This document shows, one piece after another, positions 1 to 7,431 of a stretch of DNA of 63,154 nt. Every line of letters begins with the position of its first letter. The first letter of the stretch is position 1. The notes beneath the pieces were generated by a model. It did not search any database. It saw nothing but the letters and a program-made list of their open reading frames with translations, and was not told the DNA's origin. Source of the DNA: Apilactobacillus waqarii (GTDB lineage Bacteria > Bacillota > Bacilli > Lactobacillales > Lactobacillaceae); assembly GCF_019061205.1 (NCBI RefSeq), contig NZ_JAHQYH010000008.1, forward strand, positions 1 to 63,154. Reading direction: 5' to 3'. The position numbers and the translations under genes are program-made.

Positions 1-20
1 GAAGTTCTTTCAGATAAATA

Positions 21-138
21 GTGTGGTGGCGATAGCTAGAAGGATACACCTGTTCCCATGCCGAACACAGAAGTTAAGCTTCTAAACGCCGATAGTAGTT
101 GAGGGATCGCCCTCTGCAAGGGTAGGAAGTCGCCGCGC
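21..138 (+). rRNA. rrf: 5S ribosomal RNA
   Basis: This is the 3' gene of an rRNA operon whose 16S and 23S genes lie before the window. The central stretch (ccgaacacagaagttaagc) is the conserved 5S loop A/helix III region. The two ends pair over 8 bp (21-28 with 131-138, including G-U pairs), forming helix I. tRNA genes begin only 6 bases downstream, so rRNA and tRNAs are probably cotranscribed. The ends are accurate to a few bases. Confidence 0.93.
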
Positions 139-144
139 AATTAT

Positions 145-217
145 GGAGGATTAGCTCAGTTGGGAGAGCATCTGCCTTACAAGCAGGAGGTCACAGGTTC
201 GAGCCCTGTATCCTCCA
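145..217 (+). tRNA. tRNA-Val(TAC)
   Basis: Full cloverleaf of 73 nt with a 7-bp acceptor stem (GGAGGAT/ATCCTCC) and anticodon TAC. No CCA is encoded. First tRNA after the 5S gene. Confidence 0.95.
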
Positions 218-224
218 TCCATAC

Positions 225-297
225 GAGCCGTTAGCTCAGCCGGTAGAGCATCTGACTTTTAATCAGAGGGTCGGCAGTTCGAACCTGCCACGGCTCA
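225..297 (+). tRNA. tRNA-Lys(TTT)
   Basis: Cloverleaf of 73 nt, acceptor GAGCCGT/ACGGCTC, anticodon TTT in the loop CTTTTAA, discriminator A. No encoded CCA. Confidence 0.95.
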
Positions 298-314
298 TTA
301 ATTTAATATAATAT

Positions 315-387
315 GCCGACTTAGCTCAGCTGGCAGAGCACCTGTCTTGTAAACAGGGGGTCGGAGGTTCGAATCCTCTAGTCGGCA
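315..387 (+). tRNA. tRNA-Thr(TGT)
   Basis: Cloverleaf of 73 nt, acceptor GCCGACT/AGTCGGC, anticodon TGT. No encoded CCA. Confidence 0.95.
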
Positions 388-391
388 TTAT

Positions 392-463
392 GCGGAAGTA
401 GTTCAGTGGTAGAACATCACCTTGCCATGGTGGGGGTCGCGGGTTCGAATCCCGTCTTCCGCT
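392..463 (+). tRNA. tRNA-Gly(GCC)
   Basis: Cloverleaf of 72 nt, acceptor GCGGAAG/CTTCCGC, anticodon GCC. It starts 4 nt after tRNA-Thr. A second Gly tRNA (TCC) lies at 1306. Confidence 0.95.
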
Positions 464-482
464 TTGCCAATTCATTATATAT

Positions 483-571
483 GCCGGGGTGGCGGAATTG
501 GCAGACGCACAGGACTTAAAATCCTGCGGTTAGTGATAACCGTACCGGTTCGATCCCGGTCCTCGGCACCA
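483..571 (+). tRNA. tRNA-Leu(TAA)
   Basis: Class II tRNA with a long variable arm (GGTTAGTGATAACC) and anticodon TAA in the loop CTTAAAA. It is the only tRNA in the cluster whose 3' CCA is encoded (569-571); the mature body ends at 568. Confidence 0.94.
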
Positions 572-574
572 TAT

Positions 575-648
575 GCACCCATAGCGCAACTGGATAGAGT
601 GTCTGACTACGAATCAGAAGGTTGTAGGTTCGACTCCTACTGGGTGCA
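575..648 (+). tRNA. tRNA-Arg(ACG)
   Basis: Cloverleaf of 74 nt, acceptor GCACCCA/TGGGTGC. Anticodon ACG, whose A34 is normally deaminated to inosine by TadA so that it reads CGU/CGC/CGA. Confidence 0.95.
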
Positions 649-653
649 TTTCT

Positions 654-727
654 CGGGAAGTAGCTCAGCTTGGTAGAGCACCTGGTTTGGGACCAGGGGG
701 TCGCAGGTTCGAATCCTGTCTTCCCGA
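654..727 (+). tRNA. tRNA-Pro(TGG)
   Basis: Cloverleaf of 74 nt, acceptor CGGGAAG/CTTCCCG, anticodon TGG with a GG following it in the loop. Confidence 0.95.
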
Positions 728-761
728 TAGAGTTTAATAACTCGTCATATTAGTCACATAT

Positions 762-835
762 CGCGGTGTAGCTCAGCTGGCTAGAGCGTCCGGTTCATAC
801 CCGGGAGGTCGGGGGTTCGATCCCCTCTGCCGCGA
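762..835 (+). tRNA. tRNA-Met(CAT), elongator
   Basis: Anticodon CAT. The body closely resembles the Bacillus elongator tRNA-Met as I remember it. C1 pairs with G72, and the anticodon stem lacks the initiator-type run of three G-C pairs, so this is not an initiator. Confidence 0.85.
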
Positions 836-844
836 TTAGGTCTT

Positions 845-918
845 GGACCTTTAGCTCAGTTGGTTAGAGCAGACGGCTCATAACCGTCCGGTCGTAGGTT
901 CGAGTCCTACAAGGTCCA
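845..918 (+). tRNA. tRNA-Ile2 (CAT, lysidine-modified)
   Basis: Anticodon CAT, acceptor GGACCTT/AAGGTCC. The body matches the Bacillus minor tRNA-Ile whose C34 becomes lysidine (TilS) to read AUA. Automated tools often label it tRNA-Met. The Ile2 assignment rests on remembered family resemblance. Confidence 0.75.
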
Positions 919-943
919 TAGTGGACTTTGTTTCACATCACAT

Positions 944-1031
944 GGAGAATTACCCAAGTGGCTGAAGGGGGCGGTCTTGAAAACCGCTAGGTGGGTCAAA
1001 CCACGCGAGAGTTCGAATCTCTCATTCTCCT
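944..1031 (+). tRNA. tRNA-Ser(TGA), copy 1
   Basis: Class II tRNA of 88 nt with long variable arm, acceptor GGAGAAT/ATTCTCC and anticodon TGA. The discriminator base is T rather than the usual G of serine tRNAs. The same sequence recurs at 1951-2038. Confidence 0.93.
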
Positions 1032-1040
1032 TTATATTAT

Positions 1041-1114
<74 letters not shown>

Positions 1115-1118
1115 TTTT

Positions 1119-1193
1119 GGTTCGTTGGTCTAGTTGGTTTAGGACGCCTGCCTGTCACGCAGGAGGTCACGAGTTCGAGTCTCGTACGAACCG
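1119..1193 (+). tRNA. tRNA-Asp(GTC), copy 1
   Basis: Cloverleaf of 75 nt, acceptor GGTTCGT/ACGAACC, anticodon GTC, discriminator G. A near-identical copy lies at 1740, again directly after an initiator tRNA. Confidence 0.95.
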
Positions 1194-1200
1194 TTTATAT

Positions 1201-1273
1201 GGCTCGGTAGCTCAGTTGGTAGAGCAACGGATTGAAGCTCCGTGTGTCGGCAGTTCGATTCTGTCCCGCGCCA
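1201..1273 (+). tRNA. tRNA-Phe(GAA)
   Basis: Cloverleaf of 73 nt, anticodon GAA in the loop TTGAAGC. The acceptor arms GGCTCGG and CCGCGCC leave a T4-C69 mismatch, and position 37 is G instead of the usual A. It is the only tRNA-Phe in the window and otherwise looks intact. Confidence 0.9.
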
Positions 1274-1305
1274 TTTAACTAAATATATGTTATACTTTAT
1301 ATTAT

Positions 1306-1376
1306 GCGGGTATAGTTTAGTGGTAAAACCATAGCCTTCCAAGCTATTGTCGCGAGTTCGATTCTCGTTACCCGCT
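1306..1376 (+). tRNA. tRNA-Gly(TCC)
   Basis: Cloverleaf of 71 nt, acceptor GCGGGTA/TACCCGC, anticodon TCC. Complements tRNA-Gly(GCC) at 392. Confidence 0.95.
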
Positions 1377-1383
1377 TTTATAT

Positions 1384-1458
<75 letters not shown>

Positions 1459-1460
1459 TT

Positions 1461-1548
1461 GGAGAAGTACTCAAGTGGCTGAAGAGGCGCCCCTGCTAAG
1501 GGTGTAGGTCGGGTTACCGGCGCGAGAGTTCGAATCTCTCCTTCTCCG
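1461..1548 (+). tRNA. tRNA-Ser(GCT)
   Basis: Class II tRNA of 88 nt, acceptor GGAGAAG/CTTCTCC, anticodon GCT, long variable arm, discriminator G. It starts 2 nt after tRNA-Ile. Confidence 0.95.
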
Positions 1549-1561
1549 TTAGTTTTTGACT

Positions 1562-1634
1562 GACCCGTTGGTCAAGTGGTTTAAGACACTGCCCTTTCAC
1601 GGCAGTAACATGGGTTCGAATCCCGTACGGGTCA
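1562..1634 (+). tRNA. tRNA-Glu(TTC), copy 1
   Basis: Cloverleaf of 73 nt, acceptor GACCCGT/ACGGGTC, anticodon TTC. Repeated at 1870-1942. Confidence 0.95.
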
Positions 1635-1660
1635 TTAAAATATTTCTTTTATATAATTAT

Positions 1661-1734
<74 letters not shown>

Positions 1735-1739
1735 TTTTT

Positions 1740-1814
1740 GGTTCGTTGGTCTAGTCGGTTTAGGACGCCTGCCTGTCACGCAGGAGGTCACGAGTTCGAG
1801 TCTCGTACGAACCG
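1740..1814 (+). tRNA. tRNA-Asp(GTC), copy 2
   Basis: Cloverleaf of 75 nt with anticodon GTC. It differs from copy 1 in the D loop (ctagtcggtt here, ctagttggtt there). Confidence 0.95.
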
Positions 1815-1869
1815 TAAATGAGATCGTCCTTGATGGATAATCTTTTTTTATTGTCATAATATTTATTAT

Positions 1870-1942
1870 GACCCGTTGGTCAAGTGGTTTAAGACACTGC
1901 CCTTTCACGGCAGTAACATGGGTTCGAATCCCGTACGGGTCA
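1870..1942 (+). tRNA. tRNA-Glu(TTC), copy 2
   Basis: Identical by eye to the copy at 1562. It is preceded by 55 nt (1815-1869) holding no recognised gene. Confidence 0.95.
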
Positions 1943-1950
1943 TCATTTAT

Positions 1951-2038
1951 GGAGAATTACCCAAGTGGCTGAAGGGGGCGGTCTTGAAAACCGCTAGGTG
2001 GGTCAAACCACGCGAGAGTTCGAATCTCTCATTCTCCT
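1951..2038 (+). tRNA. tRNA-Ser(TGA), copy 2
   Basis: Identical by eye to the copy at 944, including the unusual discriminator T. Last gene of the cluster; a terminator follows. Confidence 0.93.
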
Positions 2039-2052
2039 TAACGCAGAAAACA

Positions 2053-2084
2053 AAGGATTGCATTAAGTTGCAATCCTTTTTATT
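2053..2084 (+). terminator. Terminator of the rRNA/tRNA operon
   Basis: A 9-bp stem (aaggattgc/gcaatcctt) around an 8-nt loop, followed by a T tract. It separates the tRNA cluster from the copper operon. Confidence 0.85.
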
Positions 2085-2095
2085 TGACTTCTTTT

Positions 2096-2111
2096 GTCTA
2101 CAATTGTAGAC
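2096..2111 (+). promoter_or_regulatory. Cop box, CopY operator
   Basis: Perfect 16-bp palindrome GTCTACAATTGTAGAC. Its core TACAATTGTA fits the TACANNTGTA cop box bound by CopY repressors. It lies 38 bp before the probable copY start and overlaps the likely core promoter (TTGACT at 2084, TAGACT at 2107). Copper-induced release of CopY is expected to derepress copY-copB. Confidence 0.88.
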
Positions 2112-2149
2112 TATAAATTGTTAAATAAATGAGTGGGGTGATACAGCTT

Positions 2150-2560
2150 TTGGAAAAGACTGATATTACGAAATCCGAATGGGAGGTAATGAGAATAGTT
2201 TGGACACTAGGGGAGACAACTAGTAGCCAATTGATCGACATTCTATCCAATAAAATGGATTGGAGTGCATCTACTATTAAGACGTTACTATCTCGTCTAT
2301 GTGATAAAGAATTTTTAGGCATAAAAAAAGATGGCAGGAAGAACATCTATTATTCAGCCATTAAGGAACAAGCGGCATATGATATGTCTGTTAAGAGGGT
2401 ATTTGAATCAATGTGTTGTATGCATTACGGAGAAACGCTTCATGACATTATCGAAAACATTGAACTAAGTAAAAGTGATATTGATTCAATCATCGATGTT
2501 TTAAAGAAAAAGAGAGATACAGCGCCTGAAGAGGTTCATTGTAAGTGCTTAGAAGAATAA
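2150..2560 (+). CDS. copY: CopY/BlaI-family copper-responsive repressor
   Basis: Winged-helix repressor of the CopY/TcrY family, controlling copB from the palindrome just upstream. The N-terminal half (ITKSEWEVMRIVWTLGETTS) is the typical DNA-binding domain. I chose TTG 2150 because a strong ribosome site (gtggggtga, 2134-2142) lies about 7 nt before it and gives the usual family N-terminus. An ATG at 2129 in frame would add 7 residues but has no ribosome site. The C-terminus carries only one Cys-x-Cys pair (HCKCLEE) instead of the usual CxCxxxxCxC, plus a Cys-Cys-Met-His cluster in mid-protein (MCCMHYG). The family is clear; how it binds metal is uncertain. A 20-bp gap separates it from copB, so the two form an operon. 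Confidence 0.88.
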   Translation: MEKTDITKSEWEVMRIVWTLGETTSSQLIDILSNKMDWSASTIKTLLSRLCDKEFLGIKKDGRKNIYYSAIKEQAAYDMSVKRVFESMCCMHYGETLHDIIENIELSKSDIDSIIDVLKKKRDTAPEEVHCKCLEE

Positions 2561-2580
2561 TTAATTTGGAGATGAAATAA

Positions 2581-4899
2581 ATGTGCGGAAAAAAGCATGA
2601 TATGAATGATGAAGAAAAACACAACGAAGAGATGGCTTGCTGCAAGAATCAGAATCACAATAACCCAGATCATAAGTGTGATATGCACCATGATGACATG
2701 AAAATGGAGGGTCATGCCCATTCTGACCATGAAAACATGAGCTGTTGCAGCCATGGTGGGGAAAATAACCACTCTCATGGAGACCATCATTGTGATATGC
2801 ACCATATGAATCATGATATGGGTAACATGGACCATGAACATATGAATCATGATATGAGCCACATGAATCATGAAAACATGGGACATGATATGAGTCACAT
2901 GGGTCACATGAACATGAGTGGTATGGACCACGGTAGCATGGGTCACATGCATATGGGAAACTTAAAGTTGAAGTTTTGGATTTCATTAATCTTAACGATT
3001 CCAATTATTATCATGTCACCAATGATGGGAATGAAGATGCCTTTCCAAGTAACATTCCCTGGATCTGATTTTGTTGTTCTAGTGTTAGGAACTATCCTAT
3101 TCATTTACGGTGGTTACCCATTCTTTACTTCATGTATCAGTGAAATGAAGAACAAAAAACCGGGTATGATGTCACTAATCACAATGGGAATTTCCGTTGC
3201 TTACGTATATAGTGTTTACGCAGTTATTGCTAACGACATTTTAAAGGTAAGACCAATGGTAAATGATTTCTTCTGGGAATTATCAACATTGATTGTCATC
3301 ATGCTATTAGGACACTGGATTGAAATGAATTCAGTAATGAACGCTGGTTCTGCTTTAAACAAACTAGCTGAATTATTACCTGACAATGCTCACTTAGTTC
3401 AATCAGATGGTCAAACTAGAGATGTATCAGTTCATGAATTATCAGAAGGCCAAACCATCTTAATTAAATCAGGTGAAAAGGTTCCTGCTGATGGAACAAT
3501 TATCGATGGTAGTACTGCTTTAAATGAATCATTAATTACCGGTGAATCAAGAGACGTTCAAAAGGGTGTCAATGATTCAGTTATTGGTGGATCAATTAAC
3601 GGTAGTGGAACAATCAAGGTTAAGATTACTGGTACTGGTGAAAGTGGTTACTTATCAAAGGTTATGAACATGGTAAGTGAAGCACAATCATCAAAATCAG
3701 AAGCAGAAGATTTAGCTAACAAGGTCGCTGGATACCTATTCTACGCCGCATTAATTGTTGCATTAATTGCTTTTGTAACTTGGAGCATCATTCATGGTGT
3801 CGCATACGCAATTCCAATCACTGTCAGTGTATTAATCATTGCTTGTCCACACGCATTAGGACTAGCCATTCCTTTAATCATTTCTAGAATGACTTCAATT
3901 TCAGCCACTCATGGATTATTGATTAGAAATAAGACTGCGCTAGAAGGTATCAAACAAATTAGATACGCTTTAATGGATAAAACAGGTACTTTAACTCAAG
4001 GTGATTTCAAGGTTAATGCATACGATAGTTTAGATTCAAACATCGACAAGAATGATGTAATTAAGATTTCTGCGGCAATTGAAGCATCCTCAAGTCATCC
4101 ACTTGCTCAAGGAATTGTTCAAGCATTCAAGGATTTAAACGAAGAAGGACTTCAAGCAGAAAACGTTGAAGAAATCGCCGGTTCAGGTATCAAGGGAACA
4201 GTTGATGGTAAGGAATACCAAGTTGTCTCAAGTTCATACTTAGACAAGAACGATATTGATTACGATCAAAAGACTGCTGACAAGTATCTACAACAAGGTA
4301 ACTCATTGAGTTATGTTGTCGAAGACGGCAAAGTTGTTGGATACATTGCTGAAGGTGATTCAATCAAGCCAGGTGCAAAGGACATGATTGAATTCTTAAA
4401 CAGTCAAAACATTATCCCAGTTATGCTAACTGGTGATAATAAGCAAGCTGCTGATAAGGTAGCAAGCATTTTAGGAATTAAGGAAGTTAACGCTCAATTA
4501 GTTCCAGAAGACAAACAAAAATTAGTTACTAAGTACCAAGAAAAAGGTAAAGTTATGTTTATCGGTGATGGTGTCAACGATGCACCCAGTCTTACTAAGT
4601 CTGATTTAGGTGTTGCCATCGGTTCAGGTACTGATGTTGCCATCGAATCCGCCGACGTTGTCTTAGTAAACAGTGATCCAGCGGATGTGATTAACTTGAT
4701 TAAGTTAGCAAAACATGCTCGCACCAAGATGATTCAAAACCTATGGTGGGGTGCTGGATACAACATCATTGCATTACCACTTGCAGCCGGAGCACTTTCT
4801 TCAATTGGTATCATTATTGGACCAATGTTAGGTGCCGTTATCATGTCACTAAGTACAGTGATTGTTGCAATTAATGCTATGACATTAAAAATTAAGTAA
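2581..4899 (+). CDS. copB: CopB-type copper-exporting P1B ATPase
   Basis: Membrane ATPase that exports copper (Cu+ or Ag+) from the cytoplasm, 772 residues. Residues 1-126 are a very Met/His-rich cytoplasmic region (23 Met, 28 His and 7 Cys by my count), with tandem MxHxxM-like repeats from about residue 76 onward. The ATPase core follows. The actuator motif TGES is at 320-323, the ion-channel motif Cys-Pro-His at 422-424 (CPH marks the CopB rather than the CopA class), the phosphorylation site DKTGT at 466-470 and GDGVNDAP from about 662. About eight membrane segments are visible. It lacks a classical CxxC heavy-metal-associated domain. It is cotranscribed with copY and should be induced by copper. 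Codon use matches the surrounding core genes, so I see no sign of recent transfer. Confidence 0.95.
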   Translation: MCGKKHDMNDEEKHNEEMACCKNQNHNNPDHKCDMHHDDMKMEGHAHSDHENMSCCSHGGENNHSHGDHHCDMHHMNHDMGNMDHEHMNHDMSHMNHENMGHDMSHMGHMNMSGMDHGSMGHMHMGNLKLKFWISLILTIPIIIMSPMMGMKMPFQVTFPGSDFVVLVLGTILFIYGGYPFFTSCISEMKNKKPGMMSLITMGISVAYVYSVYAVIANDILKVRPMVNDFFWELSTLIVIMLLGHWIEMNSVMNAGSALNKLAELLPDNAHLVQSDGQTRDVSVHELSEGQTILIKSGEKVPADGTIIDGSTALNESLITGESRDVQKGVNDSVIGGSINGSGTIKVKITGTGESGYLSKVMNMVSEAQSSKSEAEDLANKVAGYLFYAALIVALIAFVTWSIIHGVAYAIPITVSVLIIACPHALGLAIPLIISRMTSISATHGLLIRNKTALEGIKQIRYALMDKTGTLTQGDFKVNAYDSLDSNIDKNDVIKISAAIEASSSHPLAQGIVQAFKDLNEEGLQAENVEEIAGSGIKGTVDGKEYQVVSSSYLDKNDIDYDQKTADKYLQQGNSLSYVVEDGKVVGYIAEGDSIKPGAKDMIEFLNSQNIIPVMLTGDNKQAADKVASILGIKEVNAQLVPEDKQKLVTKYQEKGKVMFIGDGVNDAPSLTKSDLGVAIGSGTDVAIESADVVLVNSDPADVINLIKLAKHARTKMIQNLWWGAGYNIIALPLAAGALSSIGIIIGPMLGAVIMSLSTVIVAINAMTLKIK

Positions 4900-4901
4900 A
4901 T

Positions 4902-4939
4902 AAAAAAAGCACTTGGATTAATTCCAAAGTGCTTTTTTA
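4902..4939. terminator. Bidirectional terminator, copB and the 4940 gene
   Basis: Hairpin with arms aaaaaagcactt and aagtgctttttt (small internal bulge) between convergent genes. Poly-A on one side and poly-T on the other let it work on both strands. Confidence 0.85.
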
Positions 4940-5392
4940 TTATGCTCGTTTATAGTTTAATGACATTTCGGCTAAATTCAAAAAGTCATTTCTCTTCTTC
5001 CAATTATTGAAATCAAAGTAATTATGCCAAGTGGTCATTAGAACAGTTCGCTTACGGTTAACAGTTTCCTTTAGGATTACGAATGAAACCATGTTATCCA
5101 GATTACCATCATTGTCCATTTTTTCGATGCTTGCATCAAAGATTTTTTGATCATCTTCTGATAGGTTGAAGTATGAATAATTTACAAACTCAAATTTTTC
5201 TGTAAAGTTATGATTTTTCAATACATCGAATGTAATTGGGTTTTTGAAAATATTATGGTTCCCAGAAAAATCGACGATTTGGTACTGATCGTCACCATTT
5301 TTAAATAAACTTAATTTTACGTCGGGATGTTGTTTTCTGATTTTGTTTAAAATTTGATTACTACCAAATGTCATGCAGATTTGATTTTCCAT
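4940..5392 (-). CDS. HmoB-like protein with antibiotic-biosynthesis-monooxygenase fold
   Basis: A 150-residue protein of uncertain function. Its layout resembles Bacillus HmoB/TRAP-type proteins: an N-terminal segment (ICMTFGSNQILNKIRKQHP) like the HmoB start, then from about residue 66 an ABM ferredoxin-like half ending in TTWHNYFDFNNWKKRNDF, which matches the family pattern of W-x(5-6)-F-x-x-W. The C-terminal histidine that helps heme binding in HmoB-type enzymes does not appear after the WKK segment, so heme degradation is doubtful. The start is supported by ggagg about 7 nt upstream on the minus strand. It is divergent from the hydrolase at 5485, with 92 bp between them. The homology comes from remembered motif patterns. 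Confidence 0.6.
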   Translation of the reverse strand: MENQICMTFGSNQILNKIRKQHPDVKLSLFKNGDDQYQIVDFSGNHNIFKNPITFDVLKNHNFTEKFEFVNYSYFNLSEDDQKIFDASIEKMDNDGNLDNMVSFVILKETVNRKRTVLMTTWHNYFDFNNWKKRNDFLNLAEMSLNYKRA

Positions 5393-5484
5393 TTTTACGC
5401 CTCCAAGATGATAAAAAAGATTTTACAAATCACACCTATATATTTACACTAAAGATAAATAAAAACAAGTAGAAGGTATGCAAA

Positions 5485-6246
5485 ATGAAGGTTACTGTAT
5501 TAGGATATTATGGTGGTTATCCAGATAATGGAATCGCCACCAGCGGATATTTAATTCAAACTGAAAAATTCAATCTATTATTGGACTGTGGAAGTGGTGT
5601 GCTATTGGAACTAGAAAAGCACTTAAACCCATACAATCTAGACGCTGTCTTATTATCTCACTACCACAGTGATCATATTGCAGATGTTGGTGTTTTACAA
5701 CACTACTGGCAACTAGCACCTAATAAGCCAAAGGAAGGTCCTTTATCAATTTATGGCCACACTGAGGATGAAGAACACTTCAATGCTTTGAACTGGTTCG
5801 ACGATACGGTTGCTAAACCATACCATGAAGATGATGTCTTAACGTTAGGTAACTTGGAAATTACATTTAAGAAAACACAACATCCTGTCGTTACATTCGC
5901 AATTAAGATTAAAGATAAAACAACTAAACAAGTACTAGTTTACACAGGTGACACTAGATACTTTGAAGACTTGGCATCATTTTGTGAAGGTGCCGACTTA
6001 TTGATGACCGATACTAATTTCTATAACGATAAGGAAGGTCAAAAGTGGCATATGACCTCCAAAGAAACCGGTAAATTAGCGTTGGATGCTAAGGTTAACA
6101 ACGTTTTAATCAGTCATTTACCACAATATGATGACTTTGATGATTTAAAGAAACAAACTGAATTGGCAACAAATAATTCAGTAAACGTGATCTTACCAAA
6201 AACAGGGATGGTAATTAATTTAAAAGACGGTAAATCATTGAACTAA
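5485..6246 (+). CDS. MBL-fold metallohydrolase (YhfI-like)
   Basis: Soluble 253-residue metallo-beta-lactamase-fold hydrolase, close to the YhfI/RNase Z-like branch. The metal-binding motif is SHYHSDH with His59, His61, Asp63 and His64. Further likely ligands are His133, Asp156 (YTGDTRYF) and His211 (SHLP). The length is typical for the branch. The substrate is unknown; cyclic nucleotide or phosphodiester hydrolysis is possible but unproven. The start ATG has aagaagg-type ribosome binding (agaaggtatg) just upstream. It precedes mecA by about 60 bp and may share transcription with it. Confidence 0.8.
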   Translation: MKVTVLGYYGGYPDNGIATSGYLIQTEKFNLLLDCGSGVLLELEKHLNPYNLDAVLLSHYHSDHIADVGVLQHYWQLAPNKPKEGPLSIYGHTEDEEHFNALNWFDDTVAKPYHEDDVLTLGNLEITFKKTQHPVVTFAIKIKDKTTKQVLVYTGDTRYFEDLASFCEGADLLMTDTNFYNDKEGQKWHMTSKETGKLALDAKVNNVLISHLPQYDDFDDLKKQTELATNNSVNVILPKTGMVINLKDGKSLN

Positions 6247-6306
6247 CCGTTGATAATAGGTTAAAATGTAGTTATCAAATAGCGAACGTGAGAAGAGGTG
6301 TCGATA

Positions 6307-7371
6307 ATGAGAATGGAAAAAATTAATTCTGGAACAATCAAAGTAACAATCACTAATCAAGAATTAGATGAACGCGGAATTGATTTATTATCACTTTTAG
6401 GTGATGAAGATGGCATTGAATCTTTCTTATACTCAATCTTGGACGAAATCGATGTAGATGATGAATTCAAGAGTACTGGAGCGGTATCTTTCCAAGTATT
6501 ACCAAACAGTACGGGGTTAGACATGTTTATTAAGAATAAGAATGTTTTTGATAACCAAAACCAAATCAATAACAACGATGATGAACAAGTAGAAGATGAT
6601 AACATCGACGACGAAATAGAAGACGACGAAAACGATAATGAAACTTATGATGGTGCTGGTTCTGAAATGTTTACCGACACTGGTGAAGACAGAACCGACG
6701 AACAAAGAGCACAACTACCAAGTATGGGTCATTTTAAGGACTATACTGATACTAAGAGCTTGTACTCATTGATTCGTGCCAAGGAAATGCTTGGTAAAAT
6801 CCTAGATTTCAAGAGTGAAGATCATAAGTATGATGACAAGACAAAGGAATTCATTGATAACATTCAATTGAACCTTTCAACTATGATCGATGCGCTCGAA
6901 AGAAGCGATGACTATGCGCATTACAAGCTAATGATGATCGCAACAATCAATCAAGCTAGAAGCGAACGTCAAGACTTGGATTCAACAAGCAAACGCTCAA
7001 ATAGTGATCCATTCAAGGATATGGTTAAAAACGTCAAGCAACCAAGTTTAGGTCATTTTAATCCACAACTTGAAAAGTGGGAAATGATTCTAAAGGTTAG
7101 TGACTTCGACAACGTTGTTAAACTAGCCGATGCAATTCATGGCATTCAAGACGTTGATTCAATATTGTACAAGGTTGGTTCATTCTACGTGGTTCAATTA
7201 ACTACCACTAGAACTGAAAACGAAGTCGACTTCAAGCACTTCACCAGTGCTGTGAGTGAAGCTGTTGAATATGGTAACCAAATCAACGCTGTGGACTTCA
7301 AACACTACAACGACAAGAAAGTAATCATGGATCATTCTGCAATGACCCAAGTGAATAAATACTTTGGCTAA
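6307..7371 (+). CDS. mecA: Adaptor protein MecA, enlarged
   Basis: MecA delivers substrates such as competence regulators and unfolded proteins to the ClpC-ClpP protease. The N-terminal substrate-binding domain (about 1-80, starting MRMEKINSGTIKVTI) and the C-terminal ClpC-binding domain (about 258-354, WEMILKVSDFDNVVKLADAI) are both recognisable. Between them lies a long insertion: a strongly acidic stretch at about 82-133, a probable helical region at 145-225, and two flanking copies of a Gly-His-Phe motif (SMGHF and SLGHF). At 354 residues it is far longer than the roughly 220-residue Bacillus protein. I chose ATG 6307 because gaggtg lies 6 nt before it; a GTG at 6298 overlaps that site. 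The neighbours coiA and pepF match the known mecA locus. Confidence 0.92.
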   Translation: MRMEKINSGTIKVTITNQELDERGIDLLSLLGDEDGIESFLYSILDEIDVDDEFKSTGAVSFQVLPNSTGLDMFIKNKNVFDNQNQINNNDDEQVEDDNIDDEIEDDENDNETYDGAGSEMFTDTGEDRTDEQRAQLPSMGHFKDYTDTKSLYSLIRAKEMLGKILDFKSEDHKYDDKTKEFIDNIQLNLSTMIDALERSDDYAHYKLMMIATINQARSERQDLDSTSKRSNSDPFKDMVKNVKQPSLGHFNPQLEKWEMILKVSDFDNVVKLADAIHGIQDVDSILYKVGSFYVVQLTTTRTENEVDFKHFTSAVSEAVEYGNQINAVDFKHYNDKKVIMDHSAMTQVNKYFG

Positions 7372-7374
7372 TAA

Positions 7375-7403
7375 AAAGACTGGCAAATATGCTAGTCTTT
7401 TTT
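7375..7403 (+). terminator. Terminator after mecA
   Basis: Stem aaagactggc/gctagtcttt (one G-U pair) with a 6-nt loop, followed by eight T. It separates mecA from coiA. Confidence 0.85.
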
Positions 7404-7431
7404 TTCGTATCTAATTTATTGGGTGATGAAA

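Noticed and set aside
1815-1869. Gap in the tRNA cluster that might hide another tRNA
   Set aside because: No cloverleaf can be formed; it holds only an AT-rich stretch before tRNA-Glu copy 2.
2536-3004. Long open frames on the minus strand opposite the copB Met/His-rich region
   Set aside because: Their His/Val/Met and Ser/His-rich sequences are mirror products of the repeated codons of the sense gene. No ribosome sites, no family resemblance.
2581-4899. Recent horizontal transfer of the copper operon
   Set aside because: Codon use of copB (CTA, TTA, AAG and GAA preference) looks like that of the neighbouring core genes, and no IS or repeats flank it, so transfer is not supported by the sequence.
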